Assembly (NCBI RefSeq): GCF_034092415.1
Contig: NZ_CP139304.1
Location: 1,472,001-1,536,000 of the forward strand
Source of the DNA: Prochlorococcus sp. MIT 1341
GTDB taxonomy: Bacteria > Cyanobacteriota > Cyanobacteriia > PCC-6307 > Cyanobiaceae
Reading direction: 5' to 3'
DNA: 64,000 bases
Below are positions 9,005 through 18,380 of this stretch, in pieces. A program made the position numbers and the translations under genes. How positions within the stretch are numbered: the stretch's first letter is position 1; the number at the start of each line of letters is the position of its first letter. Under the pieces are notes generated by a model that saw only the letters and a program-made list of their open reading frames with translations, was not told where the DNA came from and ran no database searches.

Positions 9005-10915
9005 TCATACTTTTGCTGATGAACGCCTTCTTCTTCTTCGCGAGTCTTCTGGTTCTTGTTCCGATTGTGTTTCAGAGACTTTTAGTGAGATTTCACTCTC
9101 TTCAAAATCCTCTAGATTGGTAATTTCTACATTTAATTCTTCCTTTTGACTGTCAATCTCTGTTGGATTACTCTTAAGGGTCTCTTCGCTTTCATCACTT
9201 GAATCGCCATTAGATCGAAAAGTTGTTTTTCCTGAATTACGCCCACGCCTTCTTCGGCGCAGAGAACCTTCTTGAATTTGTTGACGAGCTTCTTCAAGGA
9301 TACTTTCTGAGTCTTCCCCTGGAAGTACAATCTTTACCAACAAATTGTCATTTTCTGGTAAAGGATCTAGAAGAAGAGTAGGATTTAGCCCTAGCCATCC
9401 AAATAATTGTGCTTGTTCTTTAGTCATTGGCACTGCGATTAACTCTGGATCTTGTCGAGAGTTGTTGACTTCTGGTTGAGCAACATCTTCCTGTCTTTCA
9501 CTTTGTTCAATATTGCAATCAAGATTAGTTTCTGTTGAAGAATCAAACTCTTGTTGTGTGCTTTCTTGAGTTATCTTTCCGCGACCTTTTTTACGACGAG
9601 TGTTATTTGCATCAATAGAAGAGCTAAGATCACTCTTTCCAGAAGTAATGGATTTAACTAAACCTTGTTCAATTGCTAATGGTTGCAAAAGATCGTTGCC
9701 AGGAAGTACTCCTACATGACCAATTCCTCCACAATTAGGGCATTCTTTTCCAAAAAGCTCATATATATTTTGCCCTTGTCTTTTTCGAGTTAGCTCTACT
9801 AAACCGAGCTCAGTTAATTGAGAAATTTGAGGGCGTGCAGAATCATTACGAATGGCAGTAGTAAAATGCTCTAGTAAATGTAATTGATCACGTCTAGAAT
9901 CCATATCGATAAAATCGACTATTATTACTCCACCAATATTTCTTAGCTTTAATTGTCTAGCGATTTCAATAGCTGCTTCACAATTTGTCCATAGAACAGT
10001 TTCTCTAGCATTAGCGGATCTCGTAAATGAACCTGAATTCACGTCAATTACTGTAAGTGCCTCGGTAGGTTCGATAATTATGTAACCACCTGAAGGTAGG
10101 TCTACTCTTGGCTTGAGCGCATCGCGTATTGATGCATTAATACGGAAATGATCAAGGATATTCGCTGGTTCTTGATGAGCTTCTACTAATACATTTAGCC
10201 CATCATGTTCTAGGAAGCTATTGACTCGACTCAGTGCATTTTCGTTGTCAACAACAATACTTGAAAGATTTTCTCCTTTATGGTCGCGTAAAACCCTATG
10301 AATAAAATCATCATCTCTATTTAGCAGCACTGGTGGATCTGCTTTTTCAGAAACCTGTTGGATCGCTTCCCATTGTTTTAGAAGTGTTTCTAGATCATTA
10401 ATGAGTAGTTCTTCACTTACATCATTAGCTTCGGTTCGAATTAATAGCCCTGTACCGGGTGGCTTGATTAGAACACCAAGTGCTCTTAGTCGATTCCTCT
10501 CACTTTCACAATTAATTTTTCTAGAGATATTTACTCCTTGCCCATGAGGTTGGAGGACTAAGTAGCGTCCTGGGAGAGCAAGATTCCCTGTTAATCTTGG
10601 CCCTTTTGTGCCGGTTGGTTCTTTCATTACTTGAACCAGAACAGGTTGACTGGGCCTCAGAAGTTCTGTAATAGTTGCTGCTCCCTTCTTTTGCCGAAGC
10701 GGACCTAGGTCAGTTACATGGATAAAGCCATTCTTTTCACTTTCTCCAATGTTTACAAATGCTGCATCGATACTTGGGAGCACGTTTTCGACAGTGCCAA
10801 GAAAAACATCACCGATTTGGTAGCGACCTTGAGCGACAATTAATTCATCTACTCTTTCATTGCTAAGCAGTGCTGCGATGCGCAGCTGCTCAGCAATGAT
10901 GATTTGTTGGGGCAT
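9005..10915 (-). CDS. rne: Ribonuclease E, cyanobacterial type
   Basis: This 636-residue endonuclease is the main initiator of mRNA decay and rRNA processing. An S1 RNA-binding domain (about 35-110) is followed by the catalytic core with metal-binding Asp291 (VIDVNSG) and Asp334 (IIVDFID), and the Zn-link CPNC (Cys392, Cys395). A shorter, low-complexity acidic/basic tail replaces the E. coli scaffold. Its very end, RRRRRRSSA, is the nonapeptide known in cyanobacteria to recruit polynucleotide phosphorylase. The leader upstream is 268 bp; rnhB follows after 1 bp. The start gives the usual [15 protein letters not shown]. Confidence 0.96.
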   Translation of the reverse strand: MPQQIIIAEQLRIAALLSNERVDELIVAQGRYQIGDVFLGTVENVLPSIDAAFVNIGESEKNGFIHVTDLGPLRQKKGAATITELLRPSQPVLVQVMKEPTGTKGPRLTGNLALPGRYLVLQPHGQGVNISRKINCESERNRLRALGVLIKPPGTGLLIRTEANDVSEELLINDLETLLKQWEAIQQVSEKADPPVLLNRDDDFIHRVLRDHKGENLSSIVVDNENALSRVNSFLEHDGLNVLVEAHQEPANILDHFRINASIRDALKPRVDLPSGGYIIIEPTEALTVIDVNSGSFTRSANARETVLWTNCEAAIEIARQLKLRNIGGVIIVDFIDMDSRRDQLHLLEHFTTAIRNDSARPQISQLTELGLVELTRKRQGQNIYELFGKECPNCGGIGHVGVLPGNDLLQPLAIEQGLVKSITSGKSDLSSSIDANNTRRKKGRGKITQESTQQEFDSSTETNLDCNIEQSERQEDVAQPEVNNSRQDPELIAVPMTKEQAQLFGWLGLNPTLLLDPLPENDNLLVKIVLPGEDSESILEEARQQIQEGSLRRRRRGRNSGKTTFRSNGDSSDESEETLKSNPTEIDSQKEELNVEITNLEDFEESEISLKVSETQSEQEPEDSRRRRRRSSAKV

Positions 10916-11183
10916 AGAGAAAAACAGGGTGATCCCTGGGTAGTTCAGATCCGATCAATGACTGCAGGTGCACAGGATCTAGTTTGTAAAGAATTGATGG
11001 CTAGAAGCCTTTCAAGAAATAGACGGAGTCAATGCTCCTATGAAGTAAGCAACTCATTGGGGCTCGGATGTTACGGACCGAACTCAGCGAGAAGCTATGG
11101 CCTCGCTTTCCTCAAGACTGGAGGTAAGAAAAGCCTGGATATGGAAATGGCAGATTCTGCCCTCGGTCATATCCTTAATGACC
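10916..11183 (-). promoter_or_regulatory. Long rne leader/promoter region
   Basis: This 268-bp gap separates the radical-SAM gene stop from rne on the same strand, long for this compact genome. RNase E commonly controls its own mRNA through a long 5' leader, so a regulatory UTR is likely by analogy. No single dominant stem was seen by eye. A 104-codon TTG-started frame crosses it on the plus strand but overlaps the rne start and has no recognisable content. Confidence 0.35.
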
Positions 11184-13850
11184 CTAGCACTCAGACAAAA
11201 TTAGTTCTTGTCTCTTAATGCGATTTATCTCAAGGGGTTGGTTTAGTTGTTCTTCTAAGAAGTGTTTAATTTGAATAGGCTTTATACTTCTACCTAATGA
11301 GTCTATATGACTTTCTAGCTGTATTAGTACGGTTTTAGTTTCTTCTTCTTTTAAAATTTCCAAAGATTTTGGCGTCTTGAAATTGACCCTGAGATTTTTC
11401 AAGTCAGGTTTACAGTCACGTTTTCTGGACCTACCTTTTTTGTCCGTATCAAGCCAGATTAGTTCAGGAGAAGTTATTATCTTTTCTATAGCTCTCTCCC
11501 ATTCTACGGTGGTTGGATAGTTGGGTTGACTAGCTAATAGGGAAAACTCCCACTTTGCTCCTGAGAGATTTTGCGAGAGGCTTTTCGAATTTGTCTTAAT
11601 AGATGTAGCTTTTAATAGATCTATATTCTTTGGTAGGTATTCACTGAGGCAACTTAGTACTTCTTTAGAGTCAATTTCTTTTGTAAATTCAATATCCATC
11701 CATTCACCTAATCCTTCTACACCTAGAGGAAGTGCTAGCGCTATCTGCACTCGAGGTAGTGGATGGTAACCACCTGAATAGCTGACAGGAAGGTTGCTTC
11801 TTCTCAATGCTCTTTCCATCATCCTGACAATATCTAAATGACTTAAAAGTGCCATTGGACCTGTCTTGGAAAATTGCAATCTAATTCGGCATATACGATT
11901 ACTGGGTGGGGGTATTTTCCCCTTTCTTTTTGGTATTGGCAGTGGTTCGATTACTATGTTATGTCCAAACTCATCACCACATACTCCACAATCACTGCAC
12001 TTATCAAATGAACAGTCTCCTATAACTTCAGATTTTAATGCTTTAATCAACTCGTTAAATAACCATTTCTTTTCAATCCCTGTGTCGATGTGATCCCAAG
12101 GTAGTGGTTGTGAACAGAATTTAAAAAGATCATTTCTTTTTAGACCCTCTACATGACTCCAGTCCCCTATCTCTAATTGTCTATAACGACCTGAAAGGCC
12201 TGCTTGAGAAATTGCCTCTTTCCAGGCTTTATATGTGAGATCTAAGGATTCATACCATGCGTCCATTCCTGCTCCTTTTCTCCAAGCTTGCTCTATTACT
12301 GAGGAAATAGATCTGTCTCCCCTTCCAATAAAGTCTTCCATGGCAGATAAGCGAACATCTGTGAAATTCACTTTTATTTTTTTATTGCTTAGGAAGGCGT
12401 CTTTGAGTATTTTTTGTTTTCTTTGAAACTCTTTAGTTGACACGCTATGCCATTGAAATGGTGTATGTGGTTTAGGTGTGAAATTGCTTATGGTTAAATT
12501 TATTCTAAGTGCTCCTAAATCTTTGCAATTTTTTTGTAGCATGTTGCAGGTCTCAGCTATTCCAAAAATATCTTCATCCGTTTCACCTGGAAGTCCAATC
12601 ATGAAGTAAAGCTTTACTTTTCGGTAACCATTCCTCATGGCAGTTTGTATTCCTTTTAAAAGATCTTCGTCAGTGAGTCCTTTATTAATTATGTTTCTTA
12701 AACGTTGTGTTCCTGCTTCTGGAGCAAACGTGAGCCCAGCTTTGCGAGAACCGCCAAGTATATGTGCAATATTTTCATCAAAACGATCAATTCGTTGGCT
12801 GGGAAGTTGAAGGGTTATTTCTTTATCTGATAATTGGTTGCGTAGTTCAGTCCCTAAAGAAGGTAATGAAAGGTAATCACTACAGCTGAGAGATAGCAAT
12901 GAAAAATCACTGTAACCAGTTTGTTTAATGCCTTTGTGAATAGTGTCGATAACTTCTTGAGGTTCTACATCTCTTGCTGGACGCGAAAGCATCCCTGGCT
13001 GACAAAAACGGCACCCTCGGGTACATCCTCGTCTTATTTCAATAGTGAGTCTGTCATGAACAGTTTCAATGTGTGGCACTATCCCCAGGCCATATTGTGG
13101 GATTGGTTTTGCAACTCTTCGTAGAATTGTTTTTGGTAAAAAAGGTTTTAAAGGGCGAAGACTTGTTCGTCTAGAATTTGTTCCATAAAGGGATGGGACA
13201 TATATTCCTGGTACTTGGGCAAGATCAAGTAACAATTCTGAGCGAGATAGGTTTGATCTCTTTCCTTCAGAAACAATTAATCCGATTTCGGGTAAAAGTT
13301 CTTCACCATCACCTAATGCGAAAAAATCAAAGAAAGCAGCAAATGGTTCTGGGTTGCTGGTTGCTGTTGGCCCTCCGGCAAAGATTAATGGAGGAGCTAA
13401 TGGATTGCTAATAGGTAGGTCACCCCTTTTGTTTGCATGTAAGGGAAGTCCAGCCAAGTCAATCATTTCTAATATATTTGTTGCACCCAGCTCGTAACTA
13501 AGACTGAATCCAAGAATGTCAAAAGCTGCCAGTGGATATCGAGTTTCAACCCCAAATAAAGGTACTTTCTGTTTTCTCAGTCTTTTGCATAGATCTTTAC
13601 CTGGTAAATAAGCTCTATCACAGAGACTGCTGTTGATAGAGTTCAGAATTGAGTAGAGAATGATATGTCCAAGGTTGCTTGCCCCTACTTCATATACCTC
13701 TGGGTATGCAAGTATCCATCTGACATTTGATTTTTGCCAATTAAGTTCTTTAGTCCCAAGCTCGTTCCCTAGGTATCGACCTGGTTTATTAATACTTGGG
13801 TCGACCAGTTCATCAAAATCAACTGGGTAGAAGTGTTTTTGGTTTCTCAA
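11184..13850 (-). CDS. Large radical SAM protein with DUF2344-type C-terminal domain
   Basis: The 888-residue protein has a B12-binding-like N-terminal region (residues about 40-220), a radical SAM core with the cluster motif CTRGCRFC (Cys276, Cys280, Cys283), and a C-terminal domain (about 655-860) of the type annotated as radical-SAM-associated DUF2344. Such fused proteins (TIGR03960/TIGR03936 style) are conserved in cyanobacteria; the substrate is unknown and RNA modification is only a guess. A Cys-rich patch CSDCGVCGDE sits near residue 615. The start is a TTG; another start nearby is possible. It lies upstream of rne on the same strand. Confidence 0.85.
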   Translation of the reverse strand: MRNQKHFYPVDFDELVDPSINKPGRYLGNELGTKELNWQKSNVRWILAYPEVYEVGASNLGHIILYSILNSINSSLCDRAYLPGKDLCKRLRKQKVPLFGVETRYPLAAFDILGFSLSYELGATNILEMIDLAGLPLHANKRGDLPISNPLAPPLIFAGGPTATSNPEPFAAFFDFFALGDGEELLPEIGLIVSEGKRSNLSRSELLLDLAQVPGIYVPSLYGTNSRRTSLRPLKPFLPKTILRRVAKPIPQYGLGIVPHIETVHDRLTIEIRRGCTRGCRFCQPGMLSRPARDVEPQEVIDTIHKGIKQTGYSDFSLLSLSCSDYLSLPSLGTELRNQLSDKEITLQLPSQRIDRFDENIAHILGGSRKAGLTFAPEAGTQRLRNIINKGLTDEDLLKGIQTAMRNGYRKVKLYFMIGLPGETDEDIFGIAETCNMLQKNCKDLGALRINLTISNFTPKPHTPFQWHSVSTKEFQRKQKILKDAFLSNKKIKVNFTDVRLSAMEDFIGRGDRSISSVIEQAWRKGAGMDAWYESLDLTYKAWKEAISQAGLSGRYRQLEIGDWSHVEGLKRNDLFKFCSQPLPWDHIDTGIEKKWLFNELIKALKSEVIGDCSFDKCSDCGVCGDEFGHNIVIEPLPIPKRKGKIPPPSNRICRIRLQFSKTGPMALLSHLDIVRMMERALRRSNLPVSYSGGYHPLPRVQIALALPLGVEGLGEWMDIEFTKEIDSKEVLSCLSEYLPKNIDLLKATSIKTNSKSLSQNLSGAKWEFSLLASQPNYPTTVEWERAIEKIITSPELIWLDTDKKGRSRKRDCKPDLKNLRVNFKTPKSLEILKEEETKTVLIQLESHIDSLGRSIKPIQIKHFLEEQLNQPLEINRIKRQELILSEC

Positions 13851-13966
13851 AGCAGTTTTAGGGAGGGTGAGCAGCTAAAAAACTCTTTGTCTTATTTCAT
13901 CGTATGGAGTCCAGGGAAAAATGACACTCTCCATAGCAAGATGTCTCTATATACGCCTTCATACTC

Positions 13967-15190
13967 GTGGTTCATGTCAACAGTAATTATTTAAAGCTTA
14001 AGGCGGGTTATTTATTTCCAGAGATAGCAAGGAGAGTTAATGCTTTCACTGCTAAAAGCACTAATTTGCCTTTAATCCGTTTAGGTATTGGAGATGTAAC
14101 CGAACCTCTCCCTAAGGCTTGTCGAGATGCCATGAAATTGGCTATAGATGAGATGGGAACACATAATGGCTTTCATGGCTATGGACCAGAACAGGGTTAC
14201 GCTTGGCTAAGAGAAGTTATTGCCAAAGAAGACTTTCAGTCTCGAGGGTGTGAGGTGTCTGCTGAGGAGATATTTGTTTCAGATGGTTCTAAATGTGATA
14301 GTAGTAATATTTTAGATATATTGGGCGAAAGAAATAAGATTGCGGTTACAGACCCTGTTTACCCAGTTTATGTAGATAGCAATGTTATGGCAGGTCGCAC
14401 AGGAGATGCTGCTGGACATGGTCGATATGAGGAGCTTATATATCTGCCTATTAATGCAGATAATGGGTTTGAAGCTCAAATTCCAACTGAAAAAGTAGAT
14501 TTAATATATCTTTGCTATCCAAATAATCCTACTGGTGCAGTTGCGACAAAAGATCAGCTTCAAAACTGGGTTAATTATGCTAATGAGAATAGAGCCTTGA
14601 TTCTATTTGATGCTGCATATGAGGCATTTATTCAAGATAAAGATTTGCCCCATTCGATTTTTGAGATAGAGGGAGCAAGAACTTGCGCAATTGAGTTTCG
14701 TTCTTTTTCAAAGAACGCAGGTTTTACTGGGATCCGTTGTGCATATACAATTATTCCTAAGACCTTGTATGGTCAATCAAGTAACGAAAAGATTGATTTG
14801 TGGGGCCTATGGAATCGAAGGCAAAGTACAAAATTTAATGGTGTAAATTATGTTGTTCAACGTGGAGCTCAGGCTGTATATTCTTCAGAGGGAAAGTCAC
14901 AGATAGCTTCTCTTGTGGATTTTTATATGAAAAATGCTTCTATTATTAGAAGAGAGCTTTTAGCCGCAGGATTAACAGTTTATGGTGGCAAACATGCCCC
15001 TTATGTATGGATAAAGACACCTTCAGGGATTGATTCTTGGGCATTTTTTGACCAGTTGCTTGAGAAGGCATATGTCGTGGGGACACCTGGTAGTGGTTTT
15101 GGCTACGCTGGGGAAGGATATTTTCGACTTTCGGCGTTTAATAGTCGTGAGAATGTTATAACTGCTATGAACCGTATATCGTCGCTTTAA
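13967..15190 (+). CDS. dapL: LL-diaminopimelate aminotransferase
   Basis: DapL converts tetrahydrodipicolinate directly to LL-diaminopimelate, the single-step route to lysine and peptidoglycan used by cyanobacteria and plants. The 407-residue fold-type I PLP enzyme has [10 protein letters not shown] with the Schiff-base Lys249, the YPNNPTGA motif near 184-191, and the N-terminal [18 protein letters not shown] typical of the family. The start is a GTG at 13967, matching the usual N-terminus MVxVNxNYLKL. It diverges from the radical SAM gene at 13850 and is followed by clpS after 55 bp. Confidence 0.95.
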   Translation: MVHVNSNYLKLKAGYLFPEIARRVNAFTAKSTNLPLIRLGIGDVTEPLPKACRDAMKLAIDEMGTHNGFHGYGPEQGYAWLREVIAKEDFQSRGCEVSAEEIFVSDGSKCDSSNILDILGERNKIAVTDPVYPVYVDSNVMAGRTGDAAGHGRYEELIYLPINADNGFEAQIPTEKVDLIYLCYPNNPTGAVATKDQLQNWVNYANENRALILFDAAYEAFIQDKDLPHSIFEIEGARTCAIEFRSFSKNAGFTGIRCAYTIIPKTLYGQSSNEKIDLWGLWNRRQSTKFNGVNYVVQRGAQAVYSSEGKSQIASLVDFYMKNASIIRRELLAAGLTVYGGKHAPYVWIKTPSGIDSWAFFDQLLEKAYVVGTPGSGFGYAGEGYFRLSAFNSRENVITAMNRISSL

Positions 15191-15245
15191 TTTCTTGTAG
15201 CAGCCTCTTCTTGACCATAGATTTACTTTAACAAGCATCTTTGCC

Positions 15246-15560
15246 ATGGCATCAATGATTCCTAAACCCAGAGCCTCTGGCGCACCTGTTATTGAGAAGG
15301 AAGTTGTGAAGGTCCGGAAACCTTCACCTATGTATAAAGTTCTTCTTCATAATGACCCAGTTAATACAATGGATTATGTTGTTTCCGTTCTCTTAGAAGT
15401 CGTACCACAATTAAGCGAGCAAGGTGCATTGGCTGTGATGCTTGAAGCACATAACACTGGTGTTGGTCTAGTAATTGTTTGTGACTTGGAACCAGCAGAA
15501 TTTTATTGTGAGTCGCTTAAGGCTAAGGGACTTACAAGTACACTTGAAAAGGAAAGCTGA
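15246..15560 (+). CDS. clpS: ATP-dependent Clp protease adaptor ClpS
   Basis: ClpS binds N-terminal destabilising residues and delivers N-degron substrates to ClpAP/ClpCP. The 104-residue length is normal. The core is clear: YKVLLHNDPVNTMDYVVSVL near 32-51, with the Asn-Asp pair used to bind the substrate amino group, and the later MLEAHNTGVGLV segment. It sits 55 bp after dapL and 12 bp before the CPBP protease gene, so clpS and the protease may share a transcript. Confidence 0.93.
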   Translation: MASMIPKPRASGAPVIEKEVVKVRKPSPMYKVLLHNDPVNTMDYVVSVLLEVVPQLSEQGALAVMLEAHNTGVGLVIVCDLEPAEFYCESLKAKGLTSTLEKES

Positions 15561-15572
15561 GTTAGTCTATTA

Positions 15573-16451
15573 ATGCTTACTTTTTCAAATATTTATACTC
15601 GCTGGTTAGCTTTTGCATCATTTATCCCTGGGTTATATTTTTTGGGATGGGTATCGGTACAAATATTAAGAGTATTTGGTCTTGATTTTTTCTTAGAACG
15701 ATCTGATTTGTTCGGTACGATAATTAGCTTCTTACTTTTTCTATTGGCATTGCCTTATTGGATAAAGATTCGATGGGGTTTTAGAGATACATGGAAGGTT
15801 TTAGGGGTTTCAGGTATGTTTACTAAAAAAGGTAATTATATATTTTTAAGAGGGATACTATGGTCAGTTTCTTTTCTTCTGTTAATCAGTTTCACGCTTC
15901 ATACTGGAGGTTGGTTGCTTTGGGTTAATGAATTTAACTCAGGGGAAGTTATAAATGCCCTCCTATTATTATTTGGTGTGGGTTTTGCTGAAGAACTAGT
16001 TTTTAGAGGCTGGCTTTGGGGTGAGATGAATCACTTAATTGGTCCTCGATGGGGAGGTGTAATACAGGCTGCACTTTTTAGCATTGCGCATATTCGGTTT
16101 GATGTTGGTTTCTTCCCAATGATTAGCTTGATCCTAGGGTTATTTCTATTGGGGATAGTACTAAATTTTAGACGAATTCTCGATGGTGGGTCTCTTTGGG
16201 GATGCGTTGGATTACACGGCGGCTTAGTGAGCATTTGGTTCCTGTTGAATAATTGCTTATATACTCTTTCTAAGGACACTCCTTCATGGCTTACTGGTCC
16301 AGATATAGAGAAGTTAAATAATCCTTTGTCAGGTTTTCTAGCAATAATTGTACTTGCATTTATTATCGTTTTTCAATTAAATGCCGTTGCTAAAGCACCC
16401 TCTCCTTTTAAAGGTGCACGCAATGCATCTTCTAATGGTGCAATTCCATAA
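15573..16451 (+). CDS. CPBP-family intramembrane metalloprotease
   Basis: The 292-residue protein has about seven hydrophobic segments. It carries the CPBP/Abi (Rce1-like) motifs: FAEELVFRGWLW, with the EExxxR pattern, near residue 135, FSIAHIRFD near 170, and a later glycine/histidine motif (LHGGLVS). These acids and histidines form the predicted glutamate-type active site in the membrane. The substrate is unknown. It begins 12 bp after clpS. Its 3' end overlaps the convergent radical-SAM gene by 79 bp. Confidence 0.85.
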   Translation: MLTFSNIYTRWLAFASFIPGLYFLGWVSVQILRVFGLDFFLERSDLFGTIISFLLFLLALPYWIKIRWGFRDTWKVLGVSGMFTKKGNYIFLRGILWSVSFLLLISFTLHTGGWLLWVNEFNSGEVINALLLLFGVGFAEELVFRGWLWGEMNHLIGPRWGGVIQAALFSIAHIRFDVGFFPMISLILGLFLLGIVLNFRRILDGGSLWGCVGLHGGLVSIWFLLNNCLYTLSKDTPSWLTGPDIEKLNNPLSGFLAIIVLAFIIVFQLNAVAKAPSPFKGARNASSNGAIP

Positions 16452-18004
16452 TCTTTCTCAAGCAAGTTAAAGACAGTTTTTCCAAAGTTGTTAGGGTCCT
16501 GATCAAAAGCCTTAAGGCAAATGTTGCCAAAAATACTACCCATTGGCTCTGGATTCCAGAGTAACTTTCTTGCTGTCCATGGCATCATACTCATTGGATT
16601 ATAGCCAGGTCTAATTAATCCCTTATCAAAACCATATTGTTCAAGATGTGTGTGTGGTTGTAAACCTATGAAGAAGATAGAAGGTTCAACCTTGTCTTCC
16701 CCAAAAATTTTCTCAAGCTGTCTATGGTATGCAATTGTTTGGCGAATTGTTTCGGGCCTTTCATCAATAACATTGAAGGAATAGTTTACTGATACATGAT
16801 CTTTAAAGCCTGCATTTGAAAGTAACTTGCAATTTTCTAGTACATTGCGTAGGTTATAACCCATTCGCATTTTTCTTACTAGTTCTTGAGACCCAGATGT
16901 AATACCTATCTCGAAGTAATTCATTCCTGTTTCAACCATCAGTTCTGCAAGCTCCAAATCTAAATTATCTGCTCGAATATATGCTGCCCATCGAATATCT
17001 CGAAGTCCTTCTGATTTGATTTTTCTAAGCAGTAGCTTAGCATCTTCTATATAACGTTTTGCAGGTATAAATTGTGCATCTGTGAACCAGAAGCTTCTTG
17101 CACCAAGATCATATAATTGTCGCATTTCAGCAACTACTTCATCGATAGGGTTAACTCGTACTTTTTTACCTTCTACAACTGTATAAACGCAATAGCAGCA
17201 ATTATGTGGACATCCTCGTTTTGTTTGTACCCCTAGAAAAAAATCCCCACCCTCTAAATACCAATTCATTTCTGGCCAGATAGATCTTATGTATTCATAA
17301 TTACAGGCAGTTTTAGATGAAGATGATGGTTGTTCATGAATGAGTCCATGTCTAGGCTCTTCGCCAACTACAAAACATCGCTCTTTTTTGATTTCATCTT
17401 TTCTGATCAGTTTTTCAAGAAGTTTTTCTCCTTCTCCTACTGAGATTATTGTTCCTTTTGGCAGTGATCTGCCGAGCTGTTCGTAAAAAACACTTACCGC
17501 ACCGCCCCCAATTACTCCTTGAGCATGCTTGCAGTGTTTACGTGCATGATGCATGCCTTGCCGTATGAGTTTTTGATTCCTCCAAAGTTCTGAGTAGTGG
17601 CTTGACATTAGACGTAAGCCACCTAATGCGCCTCTTATTTTTTTAAACGGATTTTTGGCATAAAATACCTCGAATGAATTTTGTAGAGGATTGCCCCCTC
17701 TTCCATCGACAGGTGCATATATCTGTATATCTCTCCATGAGAAAACTAGGATTGAAGGCTGAAAGCTATCAATTGTTTTTAAAAGGACTTGTTCTACATC
17801 AAAGATTGGCAGAGCTGCTAAGTCGAGAATCTTTTGACTAATGCTAGGGAAACATTTATGTAGATGATCTGCCAGATAGATAGCCCCAATTGGGAAAATT
17901 GGGTTGCAGGGTAGCCTTATATATAAAACCCTCTCAGCAAAAGAACTCGAGGCTTTGGATGTTTCCCCCTGAATAGTTTGTACTGAGGTTGAGGAGTTAC
18001 TCAT
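16373..18004 (-). CDS. B12-binding-type radical SAM protein next to psbA
   Basis: A start at the ATG 18004 (MSNSSTSVQ) gives 543 residues; an upstream start at 18058 would add 18 poorly conserved-looking residues. A B12-binding-like N-terminal region (to about residue 190) precedes the radical SAM cluster motif CPHNCCYC (Cys265, Cys269, Cys272) and a barrel with a typical GITSGSQELVRKM segment. I recall this cyanobacterial family being labelled as a photosystem II high-light-acclimation radical SAM protein; treat that as memory, not proof. It lies divergently upstream of psbA, and its 3' end overlaps the CPBP gene. Confidence 0.75.
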   Translation of the reverse strand: MSNSSTSVQTIQGETSKASSSFAERVLYIRLPCNPIFPIGAIYLADHLHKCFPSISQKILDLAALPIFDVEQVLLKTIDSFQPSILVFSWRDIQIYAPVDGRGGNPLQNSFEVFYAKNPFKKIRGALGGLRLMSSHYSELWRNQKLIRQGMHHARKHCKHAQGVIGGGAVSVFYEQLGRSLPKGTIISVGEGEKLLEKLIRKDEIKKERCFVVGEEPRHGLIHEQPSSSSKTACNYEYIRSIWPEMNWYLEGGDFFLGVQTKRGCPHNCCYCVYTVVEGKKVRVNPIDEVVAEMRQLYDLGARSFWFTDAQFIPAKRYIEDAKLLLRKIKSEGLRDIRWAAYIRADNLDLELAELMVETGMNYFEIGITSGSQELVRKMRMGYNLRNVLENCKLLSNAGFKDHVSVNYSFNVIDERPETIRQTIAYHRQLEKIFGEDKVEPSIFFIGLQPHTHLEQYGFDKGLIRPGYNPMSMMPWTARKLLWNPEPMGSIFGNICLKAFDQDPNNFGKTVFNLLEKDYGIAPLEDALRAPLKGEGALATAFN

Positions 18005-18380
18005 GCATCCATTGAGTAGCTTCTTGAAGCTGAGCGATCTATCCAAAGACCCTAACAACTTTTGCGATCATTTTTGCGATATCTCAAGGGCAAGTCTCCT
18101 ATTTGGTCTCTGCCGAGTTGCACAAAATCAAATTCAGCAAGAAAGTGATGCTATGAATAGATTCTTCTAATTGGCTGTTCCCTCTAGAGAAGCCTTATTT
18201 TCTAGATTTAAACTAATGAGAATTGATTTCATCAAGGGTTCTCTTGTGTTGTTTGCTTAACTTTTGCAAAGCCCTCTATTCAAGAGGGTCACAGTAATCA
18301 CAATTTTCCTTTAAAGTCTAAAAGGCATAATTTTTGTGCCTTTTTTACTTGTCCCTTTTTGGGACTATTTTCACGTCCTT
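18005..18380 (+). promoter_or_regulatory. psbA promoter and hairpin-rich leader
   Basis: This 376-bp gap lies between divergent genes and must hold the psbA promoter. Three inverted repeats lie in its last 110 bp: CCCTCT/AGAGGG (18272-18288), AAAAGGCA/TGCCTTTT followed by more T (18320-18346), and GTCCC/GGGAC (18351-18365), the last ending 15 nt before the ATG. The second resembles an intrinsic terminator and could attenuate transcription. A weak -35/-10 guess is TTGCTT (18253) with TATTCA (18277), spacing 18; confidence in that pair is low. Confidence 0.5.

Noticed and set aside
10904-11218. 104-codon plus-strand frame across the rne leader
   Set aside because: It starts with TTG inside rne on the other strand, has no recognisable domain or ribosome-binding site, and lies over a region expected to be an rne leader.
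18336-18380. Extended D1 start 45 bp upstream
   Set aside because: The extension would lie over the leader hairpins, and the 360-residue start at 18381 matches the D1 family.
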